This document shows positions 52,222 to 62,190 of a stretch of 64,000 nucleotides of DNA, piece by piece. Under the pieces are notes generated by a model. The model saw only the letters and a list, made by a program, of their open reading frames with translations. It did not search any database and was not told where the DNA came from. The position numbers and the translations under genes were made by a program. Within the stretch, counting starts at the first letter, position 1. Every line of letters starts with the position of its first letter. Origin of the DNA: Albimonas sp963977235 (GTDB lineage Bacteria > Pseudomonadota > Alphaproteobacteria > Rhodobacterales > Rhodobacteraceae); NCBI RefSeq assembly GCF_963977235.1, contig NZ_CAXBOD010000006.1, positions 1 through 64,000 of the forward strand, in the 5' to 3' direction.

Positions 52222-53721
52222 TCAGCCCGCGCTGCGCTGCGAGGGCAGCTTGGAGACCAGACGCAGGGACACCGAGAGCCCCTCGAGCTGGTAGTGCGGG
52301 CGCAGGAAGAACTTCGAGGCGTAGTAGCCGGGGTTGCCCTCGACCTCCTCGACCACGACCTCGGCCGCGGCGAGCGGCTGGGCCGCCTTCACCTCCTCGG
52401 GCGAGGTCTCGGCGTTGAAGTCGACGTAGTTGTTGATCCAGTCCTGCAGCCAGTCCTGCATGTCCTGGCGCTCCTTGAACGAACCAACCTTGTCGCGCAC
52501 GATGCACTTGAGGTAGTGGGCGAAACGGCAGGTCGCGAACAGGTACGGCAGACGGGCGGCGAGATTAGCGTTCGCCGTCGCGTCGGGGTCGTCATACTCG
52601 GCCGGCTTCTGCAGCGACTGCGCGCCGATGAAGGCCGCGAGGTCCGAGTTCTTGCGATGCACCAGCGGCATCAGCCCGTTGCGCGCCAGCTCCGCCTCGC
52701 GCCGGTCCGAGATCGCGATCTCGGTCGGGCACTTCATGTCCACCCCGCCGTCGTCGGTGGGGAAGGTGTGGGTGGGCAGCCCGTCGACCGCGCCGCCCGA
52801 CTCCACGCCCCGGATCCGCGTGCACCAGCCGTATTCCTTGAAACTGCGGGTGACGTTGCGGGCCATGCCGTAGGCGGCGTTGATCCAGCAGTATTTCTCC
52901 GATCCCGCGCCGGCCACGTCCTCCTCGAAGGCGAAGGCGTCCACCGGCTCGGTCTTCTCGCCATAGGGCAGCCGACCCAGGAAGCGGGGCATCGCGAGCC
53001 CAAGATAGCGCGCGTCCTCGCTCTCGCGCAGCGAGCGCCAGGCGGCGTATTCGGGGGTCTGGAAGATCTTGGTCAGGTCGCGCGGATTGGCGAGCTCGGA
53101 CCAGCTCTCCATCTGCATCAGCGAGGGATCGGCCCCGGTCAGGAACGGCGCGTGGGCGGCGGCGGCGATCTTGGACATCTCGCCCAAGGTTTCGACGTCG
53201 CGCGGGCTGTGGTCGAAGTGGTAGTCGCCCACCAGGCAGCCATAGGGCTCCCCGCCGAACTGGCCGTATTCCTCTTCATAGAGCTTCTTGAAGATCGGCG
53301 ACTGGTCCCAGGCCGCCCCCTTGAACTTCTTGAGCGTCTTCGAGAGGTCCTTCTTGGACATGTTCAGGACGCGGATCTTGAGCTTCTCGTCGGTCTCGGT
53401 GTTGGTCACCAGGAAGTGGAGGCCGCGCCAGGCGCTCTCCAGCGTCTGGAAGTCGGGGTGGTGGATGACCACGTTCACCTGCTCGGTGATCTTGCGGTCG
53501 ATCTCGGCGATGATCCCCTCGATCGAGCGCAGCGCGTCGTCGGAGATCAGCGCCTGGTTGGCCAGCGCCTGCTGGGCGAGCGTGCGCACCGCCTCCTCGA
53601 CGGCCGAGCGGGCCTGCTCGGACTGGGGCCGGAACTCCTTGCGGAGCAGGGAGGCGAACTCGGACGAGCCGAAGATCGTGGCGGCCTCTTTCTCTGCGGC
53701 CTGGCTCTGCATCTCGGTCAT
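52222..53721 (-). CDS. tssC: T6SS sheath large subunit TssC
   Basis: A 499-residue canonical TssC. Signature blocks are VVIHHPDFQTLESAWRGLHF, LGRLPYGEKTEPVDAFAFEE, RIRGVESGGAVDGLPTHTF and the C-terminal FATCRFAHYLKCIVRDKVG, which the fusion protein at 41401 lacks. It forms the contractile sheath with TssB, whose gene ends 3 bases upstream. Confidence 0.95.
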   Translation of the reverse strand: MTEMQSQAAEKEAATIFGSSEFASLLRKEFRPQSEQARSAVEEAVRTLAQQALANQALISDDALRSIEGIIAEIDRKITEQVNVVIHHPDFQTLESAWRGLHFLVTNTETDEKLKIRVLNMSKKDLSKTLKKFKGAAWDQSPIFKKLYEEEYGQFGGEPYGCLVGDYHFDHSPRDVETLGEMSKIAAAAHAPFLTGADPSLMQMESWSELANPRDLTKIFQTPEYAAWRSLRESEDARYLGLAMPRFLGRLPYGEKTEPVDAFAFEEDVAGAGSEKYCWINAAYGMARNVTRSFKEYGWCTRIRGVESGGAVDGLPTHTFPTDDGGVDMKCPTEIAISDRREAELARNGLMPLVHRKNSDLAAFIGAQSLQKPAEYDDPDATANANLAARLPYLFATCRFAHYLKCIVRDKVGSFKERQDMQDWLQDWINNYVDFNAETSPEEVKAAQPLAAAEVVVEEVEGNPGYYASKFFLRPHYQLEGLSVSLRLVSKLPSQRSAG

Positions 53722-53724
53722 GGC

Positions 53725-54246
53725 CTATTCCTCGGTCTGCGTCTGGGTCGCGGTCGGGGTCTGGGAAGGGGCGGCCGCCAGGGCGTCCAGCAGCGAGGGA
53801 TCGTTGATGATCTTCGCCACCAGGCCCTCGGCGCCTGCCTTTCCGTCCATGTAAGTGGCCAGGTTCGCGAGCTGGGTTCGCGCCTCGAGCAGTTTTTTCA
53901 GCGGCTCGACCTGGCCCGCCACGGCGGCGGGCGAGAACGCCTCCATGCTCTGGAAGGTCAGGTCGACCGAGAGGTTGCCCTCGCCGGTCAGGGTGTTGGG
54001 CACGCTGAAGGCGGCGCGGGGTTTCATCGACTTCATGCGGTCGTCGAAGTTGTCGATGTCGATTTCCAGGAACTTGCGGTCGGCGACGGCGGGCTGAGGC
54101 TCGGCCGACTTGCCCGCCAGGTCCGCCATCACCCCCATCACGAAGGGCAGCTGCACGGACTTCTGGGCGCCGTAGAGCTCGACGTCGTATTCGATCTGCA
54201 CCCGGGGGACGCGGTTGCGGGCGATGAACTTCTGACTGCTGGCCAT
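53725..54246 (-). CDS. tssB: T6SS sheath small subunit TssB
   Basis: A 173-residue canonical TssB: VPRVQIEYDVELYGAQKSVQ, PNTLTGEGNLSVDLTF, ARTQLANLATYMDGKAGAEG, then a short Thr/Gln tail. It pairs with tssC 3 bases downstream. By eye most of its first 150 residues match the N-terminus of the fusion protein at 41401-44463, so one probably arose from the other by duplication. Confidence 0.95.
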   Translation of the reverse strand: MASSQKFIARNRVPRVQIEYDVELYGAQKSVQLPFVMGVMADLAGKSAEPQPAVADRKFLEIDIDNFDDRMKSMKPRAAFSVPNTLTGEGNLSVDLTFQSMEAFSPAAVAGQVEPLKKLLEARTQLANLATYMDGKAGAEGLVAKIINDPSLLDALAAAPSQTPTATQTQTEE

Positions 54247-54274
54247 GGGGCGGCTCCTTGCGGTATGGGGGCGA

Positions 54275-54290
54275 GTTGACAGCTGCCAAC
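54275..54290. promoter_or_regulatory. Near-perfect 16-bp palindrome upstream of tssB
   Basis: GTTGACAGCTGCCAAC differs from its reverse complement at one symmetrical pair. It lies 29 bases before the tssB start, between the tssA terminator-like hairpin and tssB, where an operator would fit. On the minus strand it includes TTGGCA followed 17 bases later by ATACCG, a weak sigma70-like pair. Confidence 0.45.
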
Positions 54291-54311
54291 TTCGTTTCCG
54301 GTTGAAAGGAT

Positions 54312-54333
54312 CGCGCCCGGCGGACCGGGCGCG
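54312..54333 (-). terminator. Terminator-like hairpin after tssA
   Basis: CGCGCCCGG and CCGGGCGCG form a perfect 9-bp stem with the loop CGGA, starting 7 bases after the tssA stop and followed on the minus strand by ATCCTTTC. It suggests that tssB and later genes have their own promoter. Confidence 0.6.
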
Positions 54334-54339
54334 GGGGGC

Positions 54340-55419
54340 TCAGTCCATCTCCATCTCCGCGTCGTCGGCGCCGTGGAGCTGCGCCTCCGAGAGGCCGCCG
54401 ACGAGGGAGACGTTCTCCAGCCCCAGCGGGGCGATGTCGCGGATCACGGTGAGGAAGTCGGCCGAGACCAGCCGCCGGGCCCGGTTGAGCAGCAGGGGCA
54501 GCGGGCTCGAGGGTTCCTGGCGGGCGTAGTAGTCGAGGATCCGGTCGAGCGCGGCGACCACGTCCCCGGGGGTCTCGACGGCGCCGGGGCGCGCGGGCGG
54601 GGGCGCGAGGGCGGTCGACGCGGGCGCCACTGCCGGGTCGGGGGCGTGTGTGGCGGCGGGGGCCGCGTCGTCCTGGGACGCCTCGCCCGCGGGCGAGCGC
54701 CGCGGGATCCGGCGGGCGATGTCGTGGGCGAGCTTCTGCAGGGGCGCGAGGTCGGGGCCGAGCGCGCCCAGCCGCTCGTCGAAGATCGCGGCGATGCGCC
54801 TGACGTGGACGAGGATCGCGTCGGCCGCCCTGGCGATCTCGGCCAGGGCCGGATCGGGGGTGTCCTGGAAGGCCGCGGCGATGGCCTGGGGATCGGGGAC
54901 CGGCTCGTCGTCGGCCGCGGGGATCTCGCCGTCCGCGAGCAGGATGTCGCGCAGCGAGACCCGCCCGAAGCTGCGGCTGTCGGTCAGGGGCGCCTGGCGC
55001 AGGGCGCGCAGCACCGTGTCCCGGTCGGTCAGGCCGAGCACCGCGTTGACCCGCATGGTGGGGTCGTCGTCGTCGTCGGGGTCGAGCTGGGGGTGAACGC
55101 TGTCCCAGTAGAGATCCAGCGCCCCCTCGACATAGGCGAGCGTTCGGGCGAAGGCCGGCAGGCCCTCGGTGCGCAGGCCGGCCTCGGCGAGGCGCACGGC
55201 CACGCGCAGGTCGCGGGTGCGGCCCAGCAGGTCCAGCGCCTGGCGCGCCACCTCCTCGTAGTCGGGATCCTCTGCGGCAAGGACCGAGTCGCCGATCACC
55301 CGCTCGGCCACCGGCTGGGCGGCGAGCTCGAGCTCGGTCCAGGCGGCGTCGTATTCCAGGTTCTCGCCGCTGGGGGCGTCGTCGCCGAAGCTTTGCAGCA
55401 GGGGGTCGAGGTCGAACAT
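54340..55419 (-). CDS. tssA: T6SS assembly protein TssA
   Basis: A 359-residue TssA: N-terminal ImpA_N domain (LLQSFGDDAPSGENLEYDAA, GLPAFARTLAYVEGALDLYW), a Pro/Ala linker (about 250-295), and a short C-terminal ring domain (LPLLLNRARRLVSADFLTVIRDIAP). TssA primes baseplate and tube-sheath polymerisation. It lies 23 bases after the kinase gene and is separated from tssB by a hairpin. Confidence 0.9.
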   Translation of the reverse strand: MFDLDPLLQSFGDDAPSGENLEYDAAWTELELAAQPVAERVIGDSVLAAEDPDYEEVARQALDLLGRTRDLRVAVRLAEAGLRTEGLPAFARTLAYVEGALDLYWDSVHPQLDPDDDDDPTMRVNAVLGLTDRDTVLRALRQAPLTDSRSFGRVSLRDILLADGEIPAADDEPVPDPQAIAAAFQDTPDPALAEIARAADAILVHVRRIAAIFDERLGALGPDLAPLQKLAHDIARRIPRRSPAGEASQDDAAPAATHAPDPAVAPASTALAPPPARPGAVETPGDVVAALDRILDYYARQEPSSPLPLLLNRARRLVSADFLTVIRDIAPLGLENVSLVGGLSEAQLHGADDAEMEMD

Positions 55420-55442
55420 GGCGGGCTCCGTCTCGGGCGAAG

Positions 55443-56787
<1,345 letters not shown>

Positions 56788-56795
<8 letters not shown>

Positions 56796-57660
56796 CGATC
56801 ATCCTCATCGCGCTTTCGAGCGAGCGCCGCATGCGGTTGAACGAGGCCGAGAGCGAGCTGATCTCGTCGCGGCCGGGCTTGGCGTATTCGGGCGTGTCGA
56901 AGTCGCCCATCGAGACCTTCTCGGCCACGTCCGACATCCGTCGCACCGGGAACACGACGATGCGCGTCAGCAGCACGTTGGTCACGATCAGCACCAGCAG
57001 GAACGCCGCCGAGACCGCGGCGATGACCATGCCCACCGTCTCGCGGGCGCGGGTCTCGACCAGGGACATGGGGGCGGAGATGATCTGGGCGCCGATGGTC
57101 TCGCCGAGCTGCCAGCCGAAGCCGTTGTCGGGGCCGTAGAGGTCGACCATCGCCGGCGGCGCCGCCTCGGGGGTCGAGTGGCAGTTCAGGCAGCCGGGGT
57201 TTCCGACCTTCAGCGGGAAGGCGATGGTGAAATAGCGGCCGTCCTCCTTCTCGAGCACCGTCTCGATCTGGGAGAGGCCGTCCTCGGCGCGGAAGCGCTC
57301 GATCAGGGTGGTCTCGAAGGCGTCGGCGAAGTCGGCGGGATTGGTCGGGTTCAGCGCGGCTTCCTTGTAGGCGTAGTCGGGGAAGTCCTTGCGGAAGGTC
57401 GAGAACACGCTCTGCGCCGCGTAGGCGGTGACCGACTGGGGAAGAAACAGGATGTCGTTGTCTTCTGAGAGCAGGGGGGCGATGCTGTTGACCGTGTAGG
57501 CGCGGACCGCGAGCGCGTTGGCGCGAAGTAGAAGGATCTGTTGAACCAGCTCCTCCTTGGCCGATTTCTGAACAACCCAGTAAGACAGACCCGCCGCCGC
57601 GCCAATTCCGAGGGCGCAGGCCAGCGTTATTACAAGGTTGAACTTGAAACGGAGCCGCAT
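56788..57660 (-). CDS. Membrane sensor with Tll0287-like heme c domain and HAMP
   Basis: A 290-residue protein: membrane helix 9-30, a periplasmic Tll0287-like (DUF3365) domain with the heme c motif CLNCH (157-161), a second helix (208-232), and a cytoplasmic HAMP domain to the end (FPVRRMSDVAEKVSMGDFD, DEISSLSASFNRMRRSLE). No output domain follows HAMP, so the signal must pass to a partner. Proteins of this kind bind c-type heme and are thought to sense redox state or gases. It is the first gene of the T6SS run and overlaps the kinase by 8 bases. Confidence 0.85.
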
Positions 57661-57811
57661 TTCACTTATACCCCTCTCAGCCGGTGGGACGATCGCTGAC
57701 CTGAACCTCACGACTCCACCGCTTGGCTGCCGCGGGCGTCGCTCTCTTGTGTCCCGGCTGGGGCCGGAAAGGTTCGGCCGCCCGGCGGCCAGGCTGAAAA
57801 AGGAGCTGACG
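57661..57811. promoter_or_regulatory. Divergent promoter region of the T6SS run and the pseudo-caspase gene
   Basis: This 151-base gap separates the first T6SS gene (minus) from the pseudo-caspase gene (plus) and must hold at least one promoter. GAGAGGGG lies 12 bases before the sensor ATG. No clear sigma70 or sigma54 pair stands out by eye. Confidence 0.5.
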
Positions 57812-58762
57812 ATGTTCAGACGGGCCTTGTTCTCGCTGGTGGGGGCGGCGCTGTGCGCCCTGCCCGCGCTGGCGCAATCCGACCGCGTGGTGGCGCTGGT
57901 CGTCTCGGTGGGAGAGGGCGGCGCGCGCGCCGACGCGATCCAGGCGCAACTGCAGGTGATCGGGGCCGAGACGCTGCGCGCGGCCGACCCCAACAACGCC
58001 GAGCTGCGCTCGATCCTCAAGCGCTTCACCGGCGAGGCGGCCGACAGCCGCGCGGCCTTCGTCTATCTCGACGCCCCCGCGGTGACCTTCGAGGGGCGGG
58101 AGTTCGTGACCCCCGCCGGGGCCGCGCTGAACCGGGCGACGGACCTGTTCACCCAGGCGATCCCGCTGCAGGCCTTTGCGCGGGCCGCCGCCCAGGCCGA
58201 GCAGGGGGGCGCGGTGGTGGCCGCGATCGGGCGCGCGCCGGCCGACCTGCCCGCCGGCCTCTCGCCGCTCGAGACCGCGCCCGAGCCTGCGGCGGGCTCG
58301 AGCCCGGTGCTGGTGGCGCCCTACGGGCGCTCGGACGCGGTGGTGCAGGTGATCGCGGCGGTGACCCGCGACGAGGTGATCGAGGTCGGCGCGATGCTGC
58401 GCCGGATGCAGGCGGGCGAGGGGGTGAGCCTGTCGGCCTCGCCCGCCACGCCGATCTATCTGCGCAGCCCGGCGGTCGAGGAGACCCCGGTCGCCCTGCA
58501 GATCGCCGCGCCCGAAGCCGGCGCCGACGCCCCGCCCGAGACGCTGGAGGAGCTGGAGCTGCTGGAGCAGTCGCTCTCCCGCGCCGCCAAGCGCGCCATC
58601 CAGCGGGAGCTGCGCGACGCGGGCCACTACCTGGGGCTGGTCGACGGGATCTTCGGGCCGCAGACCCGCGGCGCGATCTCGGCCTTCCAGGAGGCGCGGA
58701 CCGACGAGGCGACCGGCGTCCTCACCCGCCGCCAGATGCTGGACCTGCGCGCCGGCGGCTGA
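57812..58762 (+). CDS. Exported degenerate caspase-fold protein with peptidoglycan-binding domain
   Basis: A 316-residue protein with a signal peptide (cleavage near ALA-Q, residue 21), a domain that follows the start of a C14 caspase fold (DRVVALVVSVGEGG, DAIQAQLQVIGAETLRA, a strand FVYLDAP), and a C-terminal PG_binding_1 domain (about 252-313; AAKRAIQRELRDAGHYLGLV, DGIFGPQTRGAISAFQ). The catalytic His expected after the FVY strand and the Cys expected near 138-145 are both absent, so no protease activity is predicted. AAAGGAG precedes the ATG. It probably binds cell wall in the periplasm. Confidence 0.65.
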   Translation: MFRRALFSLVGAALCALPALAQSDRVVALVVSVGEGGARADAIQAQLQVIGAETLRAADPNNAELRSILKRFTGEAADSRAAFVYLDAPAVTFEGREFVTPAGAALNRATDLFTQAIPLQAFARAAAQAEQGGAVVAAIGRAPADLPAGLSPLETAPEPAAGSSPVLVAPYGRSDAVVQVIAAVTRDEVIEVGAMLRRMQAGEGVSLSASPATPIYLRSPAVEETPVALQIAAPEAGADAPPETLEELELLEQSLSRAAKRAIQRELRDAGHYLGLVDGIFGPQTRGAISAFQEARTDEATGVLTRRQMLDLRAGG

Positions 58763-58770
58763 GCCCGATC

Positions 58771-58802
58771 CCCCCGGCCCGCCCTTCGCGTCGGGCCGGG
58801 GG
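58771..58802 (+). terminator. Terminator-like hairpin after the pseudo-caspase gene
   Basis: CCCCCGGCCCG (58771-58781) pairs perfectly with CGGGCCGGGGG (58792-58802) around a 10-base loop, 8 bases after the stop. No T run follows. Confidence 0.6.
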
Positions 58803-58898
58803 AGGCTCCTCCACGCACACCCACCCGTCGGGCGTCCGGCGCGCGTCGCTGGCCACGGGTCCGCCCTCTGTTCGCCCGGCGCGACGCTGGCGGCCGAG

Positions 58899-58919
58899 GC
58901 CCCGGGTCAAGCCCGGGGC
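58899..58919. repeat. GCCCCGGG extragenic palindrome, copy 2
   Basis: GCCCCGGG-TCAAG-CCCGGGGC; the reverse complement of 28029-28049 differs from it only in the first loop base. It lies in the convergent gap 58763-59011. Confidence 0.65.
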
Positions 58920-59011
58920 GCGCCGTCGGGCCCGAGGCCGGCGGCGGCTCGCCATGAAGACCGGCCGCGCCCGGTGGGGGCGCGGCCGTCATGGGTCGGT
59001 CGGGGCGGCGC

Positions 59012-60229
59012 TCAGCCCGAGCAGCTCTCGTGGCGCGCGTTCACCGCCCGCAGCGCCTCGCAGGCGTCGAGCATCGGGGCGCCGTCGCGGGTCACCACGG
59101 CGGCCTCGAGCGCGCGGGAGATCTGCGCCGAGGTCAGCTCGGGCCGCACCGCCAGCAGCAGGGCCGCGACGCCCGCCACATGGGCCGTGGCGACCGAGGA
59201 GCCCGAGACGTAGTCGTAGGCCTCGCCGGGCGCCGCGCTGATCACGTCGATCTCGGGCGCCGGCAGGCCGCGGCGACCGTCGGTTCCGCCGGCCGCGATC
59301 ACGCCGGGCATCGAGGCGGGGAAGGCCGGCTCGGCCTGCTCGCCCCAGGCCGCCACCACCACCGCGCCCTCGGCCAGCGCCGTCTCGATCAGCTCCGCGA
59401 GCAGGGGGTCGGGCGGGCCGCCAAGGCTGAGGTTCAGCACCCGGATGCGGTTGAGGATCGCGAAGTTCAGCGCGCGCGCCAGCGAGAAGCTGGAGCACGC
59501 GCCGCCTCCGTCCGGGCGCTGCCAGCAGGCGCGCAGGCCCACCAGCTCGACCTGGGGGGCGACGCCGACCATGCCGCGGGCGTTGCCGGCCTCGGCCCCG
59601 ATCAGCGAGGCGACGGCGGTGCCGTGGGCCTCGGCCGCGACGCCGGGGACGGCCCTCACGAAATCGCGGGCCTCGGCCAGCCGGGCCGAAAGGTCGGAGT
59701 GGCTGGCGTCGATGGCCGAGTCCACCACCCCCACCCGCACGCCCGCCCCGGTCGAGCCCTGGTGCGCGCGCGCCGCGTTGAGCTGGGCAAGCGCGGTCTG
59801 GGCGGGAAACAGCGGATCGGCGTAGGTCAGCGCCAGCACCTGGAAGGACTGCATGCGCTGCACGGTGCGGATCTGCGCGTCGGCGCGCATCCGGTCGATC
59901 AGGTCCTCGAGGTCGGGAACCCCGCTCGCATCGATCACCAGGCAGTGGACCGAGATGGAATTCAGCGGCCATTCGGCGGCCAGACGCACGCCGTAGCGCC
60001 GCTCGATCTGCGCCGCGACGGCGGCGAGCGCGACGGGATCGCCCTGCGCCACCGTCAGGATCAGGTGGTCGCGCCGGTCGAGACTGTCGGCGTCGGCCAG
60101 CCGCCAGGTCGGCGCGCCGGCGCCGGGCGCGGCCTCCTGCGCCTGGGGGGCGCAGGCCGCGCCCAGCAGCAGCGCCCCGACCAGTCCCAGCGCCCGCACT
60201 GCAAGGACCGAGGGGCCCCGCGCGCTCAT
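59012..60229 (-). CDS. Exported subtilisin-family (S8) serine peptidase
   Basis: A 405-residue exported peptidase: signal sequence with a possible lipid-anchored cysteine (C26), a propeptide-like region (about 54-132), then the S8 catalytic domain with Asp170 in VGVVDSAID, His202 in AHGTAVASLIG and Ser345 in SGSSVATAHVAG. The oxyanion asparagine normally found after the VVAAAG strand is not seen (VVVAAWGEQ, 290-298). It follows the anti-sigma gene by 52 bases, suggesting that it acts on that membrane protein. Confidence 0.85.
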   Translation of the reverse strand: MSARGPSVLAVRALGLVGALLLGAACAPQAQEAAPGAGAPTWRLADADSLDRRDHLILTVAQGDPVALAAVAAQIERRYGVRLAAEWPLNSISVHCLVIDASGVPDLEDLIDRMRADAQIRTVQRMQSFQVLALTYADPLFPAQTALAQLNAARAHQGSTGAGVRVGVVDSAIDASHSDLSARLAEARDFVRAVPGVAAEAHGTAVASLIGAEAGNARGMVGVAPQVELVGLRACWQRPDGGGACSSFSLARALNFAILNRIRVLNLSLGGPPDPLLAELIETALAEGAVVVAAWGEQAEPAFPASMPGVIAAGGTDGRRGLPAPEIDVISAAPGEAYDYVSGSSVATAHVAGVAALLLAVRPELTSAQISRALEAAVVTRDGAPMLDACEALRAVNARHESCSG

Positions 60230-60281
60230 GACCCGAGCCCCCGCGCGGGGGGGCGCGGGCGGGGCCTCCGCGCAGGGGCGC

Positions 60282-60971
60282 TCATGGCTGCGTCTCGGGC
60301 GCCGCGAACAGGATCTGCGGGGCGGCCATCAGCGCCTGCGCGGCCGCCGAAAGGTCGGCGCCCTCGGGGGCCGCGGCGCGAAACACGCCGCCCTCGGAGG
60401 GTCCGCCCAGCAGGGTCAGGCCCTCGGCGGCCAGCAGACGCTCGAGCTCGGGGGGGGCCAGGTCGGGGGCGGTCTGGAAGCGGATCGCGAGACCGGCCTC
60501 GGACCCGGTCGGGGAGGCGGGCGAGGTCAGGGTGCGATAGGCGTCGTCGGTCCCGGCCGTGGGCAGGGTCACCGCCACCGCCAGCGCCGCGGCGCAGGCC
60601 ACGCCGGCAAGCGCGAGGCCCCTTCGCGAGGTCAGGCGCGAGAGGAGCTGCGCAAGGCGCCCCTGCGCGGGGCGCGCGGGGGCGCGGGCGCGCTCCTCGG
60701 ACTCGATCCGGGCGCGCAGGGTTTCCCAGCTGCGCTCGCGGGCCTCGGTCATCTGCGCGTCGTCGAGCATGCAGACCCGGGCCGCGACGCCAAGCTGGCG
60801 ATCGACCTCGGCCGCGCACGCCTCGCAGACCTCCAGGTGGCGCCGGACCCTTTCGGCCTCGGGCGCGGCAAGGGTTCCGTTCACGTGCCAGGGGATCAGC
60901 GCCCAGACTTCGTCGTGACGCGCCTGCGGTGTGCTTTCCGCTGTCTCAGCCAAGGGCCATCTCCATCGCAT
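60282..60971 (-). CDS. Membrane anti-sigma factor with periplasmic propeptide-like domain
   Basis: A 229-residue protein: cytoplasmic zinc-type anti-sigma domain with HLEVCEAC (45-52, HxxxCxxC), one membrane helix (117-137), and a periplasmic domain (about 160-225; PPELERLLAAEGLTLLGG, then APEGADLSAAAQALMA) with the alternation seen in subtilase propeptides. ATG at 60971 overlaps the sigma gene; TTG at 60953, with GGAG upstream, would remove an odd MRWRWP start and is equally credible. It should hold the sigma factor inactive until the periplasmic part is bound or cut. Confidence 0.78.
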   Translation of the reverse strand: MRWRWPLAETAESTPQARHDEVWALIPWHVNGTLAAPEAERVRRHLEVCEACAAEVDRQLGVAARVCMLDDAQMTEARERSWETLRARIESEERARAPARPAQGRLAQLLSRLTSRRGLALAGVACAAALAVAVTLPTAGTDDAYRTLTSPASPTGSEAGLAIRFQTAPDLAPPELERLLAAEGLTLLGGPSEGGVFRAAAPEGADLSAAAQALMAAPQILFAAPETQP

Positions 60972-61503
60972 CGCCGTCGTCGTCCGCCAGCATCTGCCGC
61001 AGGCGACGCCGCGCCGTCATCATGCGCGTCTTCACGGTGCCGACCGGACACTCGAGGATCTCGGCGATCTCGGTATACAGGCACCCGTTGAAATATGTCA
61101 GTTCCACCACGGCGCGAAGCTCGGGCTTGAGCTGCCCCATCGCGCCGGCGAGGTCGGTCCTCAGGATCACCGCGGCGGCCTCGTCGGCGCCGCCGCCGAT
61201 CAGCTCCTCGTCCAGCTCCACGTCGTTCCTGCGACGGCCGAGCTTCTGGCGCGCCTTCAGCGACATCCGGTAGGCGATGCCGAAGATCCAGGTCGAGACC
61301 TTGGAGCGGCCCTCGAACCGGTCGGCGGTGCGCCACACGGTCATCAGCGCGTCGTTGGCGATCTCCTCGGCCGCGTCCTGGCTGTCGGCGATCCGGGCGG
61401 CGAAGCGCATCACCCGCGGGAAGTAGCGCCGGTGAAAGATCTCGAACGCCGCCATGTCTCCGCCGGCGATGGCCGCCAGGAGCGCCTCGTCGGTCTGCTG
61501 CAT
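60946..61503 (-). CDS. ECF-type RNA polymerase sigma factor
   Basis: A 185-residue ECF sigma factor: region 2 (AFEIFHRRYFPRVMRFAARI, EEIANDALMTVWRTADRF) and region 4 (LKPELRAVVELTYFNGCLY, CPVGTVKTRMMTARRRLRQML). The ATG at 61503 has GGAGG 5 bases upstream. It overlaps the anti-sigma gene (26 bases from the ATG start used here, or 8 from the TTG), the normal order for such a pair. Target promoters are unknown; the S8 peptidase, and perhaps the nearby wall-associated genes, are candidates. Confidence 0.88.
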   Translation of the reverse strand: MQQTDEALLAAIAGGDMAAFEIFHRRYFPRVMRFAARIADSQDAAEEIANDALMTVWRTADRFEGRSKVSTWIFGIAYRMSLKARQKLGRRRNDVELDEELIGGGADEAAAVILRTDLAGAMGQLKPELRAVVELTYFNGCLYTEIAEILECPVGTVKTRMMTARRRLRQMLADDDGDAMEMALG

Positions 61504-62190
61504 CCCGCCTCCGGACGGGGTTCGAACAGGTTTCAATCCACGCATTCCACCACTCGCACTTGCACCACCCTGGATAGGTGCCGCGGGATCGGAAGAAGGT
61601 TCGGTTCGGCGCGGGCGGATCTTGTCGGACGTGGGGGACATGGGGACGGCCTCGCTGTCGGAACGGCGGCGGACGGCCCGGGGCGGCCATCGGCGAAGTC
61701 GGGCGCGGGCCGTTGGGTCGGCCGTGGCGGCGTGGGGCGCTGCGCGGAGGACCGACGGACCCGGAGCCTCCGGGCGGGCTCGGCGCCTCGACCCCGGGGG
61801 GGCGGCGCCTGGCCGTCGTCGCCCGCCCCGATCGGCCGAGCCGTCGGGGAGGTCGCTCATCCGCGCCGGAGTGCAGATCCGGCCCGACGTCAGGACTAGA
61901 CCCTCACCGTGGCGCCGAGCGTTGTAGCCAGCGTTGTAGGCAGGGTGGTTTCTTTGCGTGCGAACGATTTCCTGCCGCGCGCAGAGGGGCGGTCGCGCAC
62001 GGGATTCGTTCATGCCGGCGGCGCCCCGGGCGGGCGTGCGGGCGGCGCCCCGGGCGGGACGGGCCGACAGACGAGGCGGCGCGGCGCGGCGAACCTTCCG
62101 CGGGGCGGCGGGCACACATGCTCGACATTGCGCCGCCTCGCTGACCCGAGCGGCGGCGCGCCCACCCCCCTCCTGCGACGGGAGATCGAG
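61504..62190. other. Gene-free divergent region with short repeats
   Basis: The 687 bases between the sigma factor and the small ORF hold no credible gene; frames here are Arg/Gly-rich and unlike any family. Features seen are a direct repeat of AGCGTTGTAG (61917-61926 and 61930-61939) and an 18-base direct repeat GGCGGCGCCCCGGGCGGG (62017-62034 and 62041-62058). Promoters for both flanking units should lie here. Confidence 0.55.

Noticed and set aside
57812..58762. An active caspase-like peptidase
   Set aside because: Neither the catalytic histidine nor the cysteine can be found at the expected places.
61578..62144. A 188-codon plus-strand frame upstream of the M15 gene
   Set aside because: Arg/Gly/Pro-rich throughout, no binding site, no domain; treated as non-coding.
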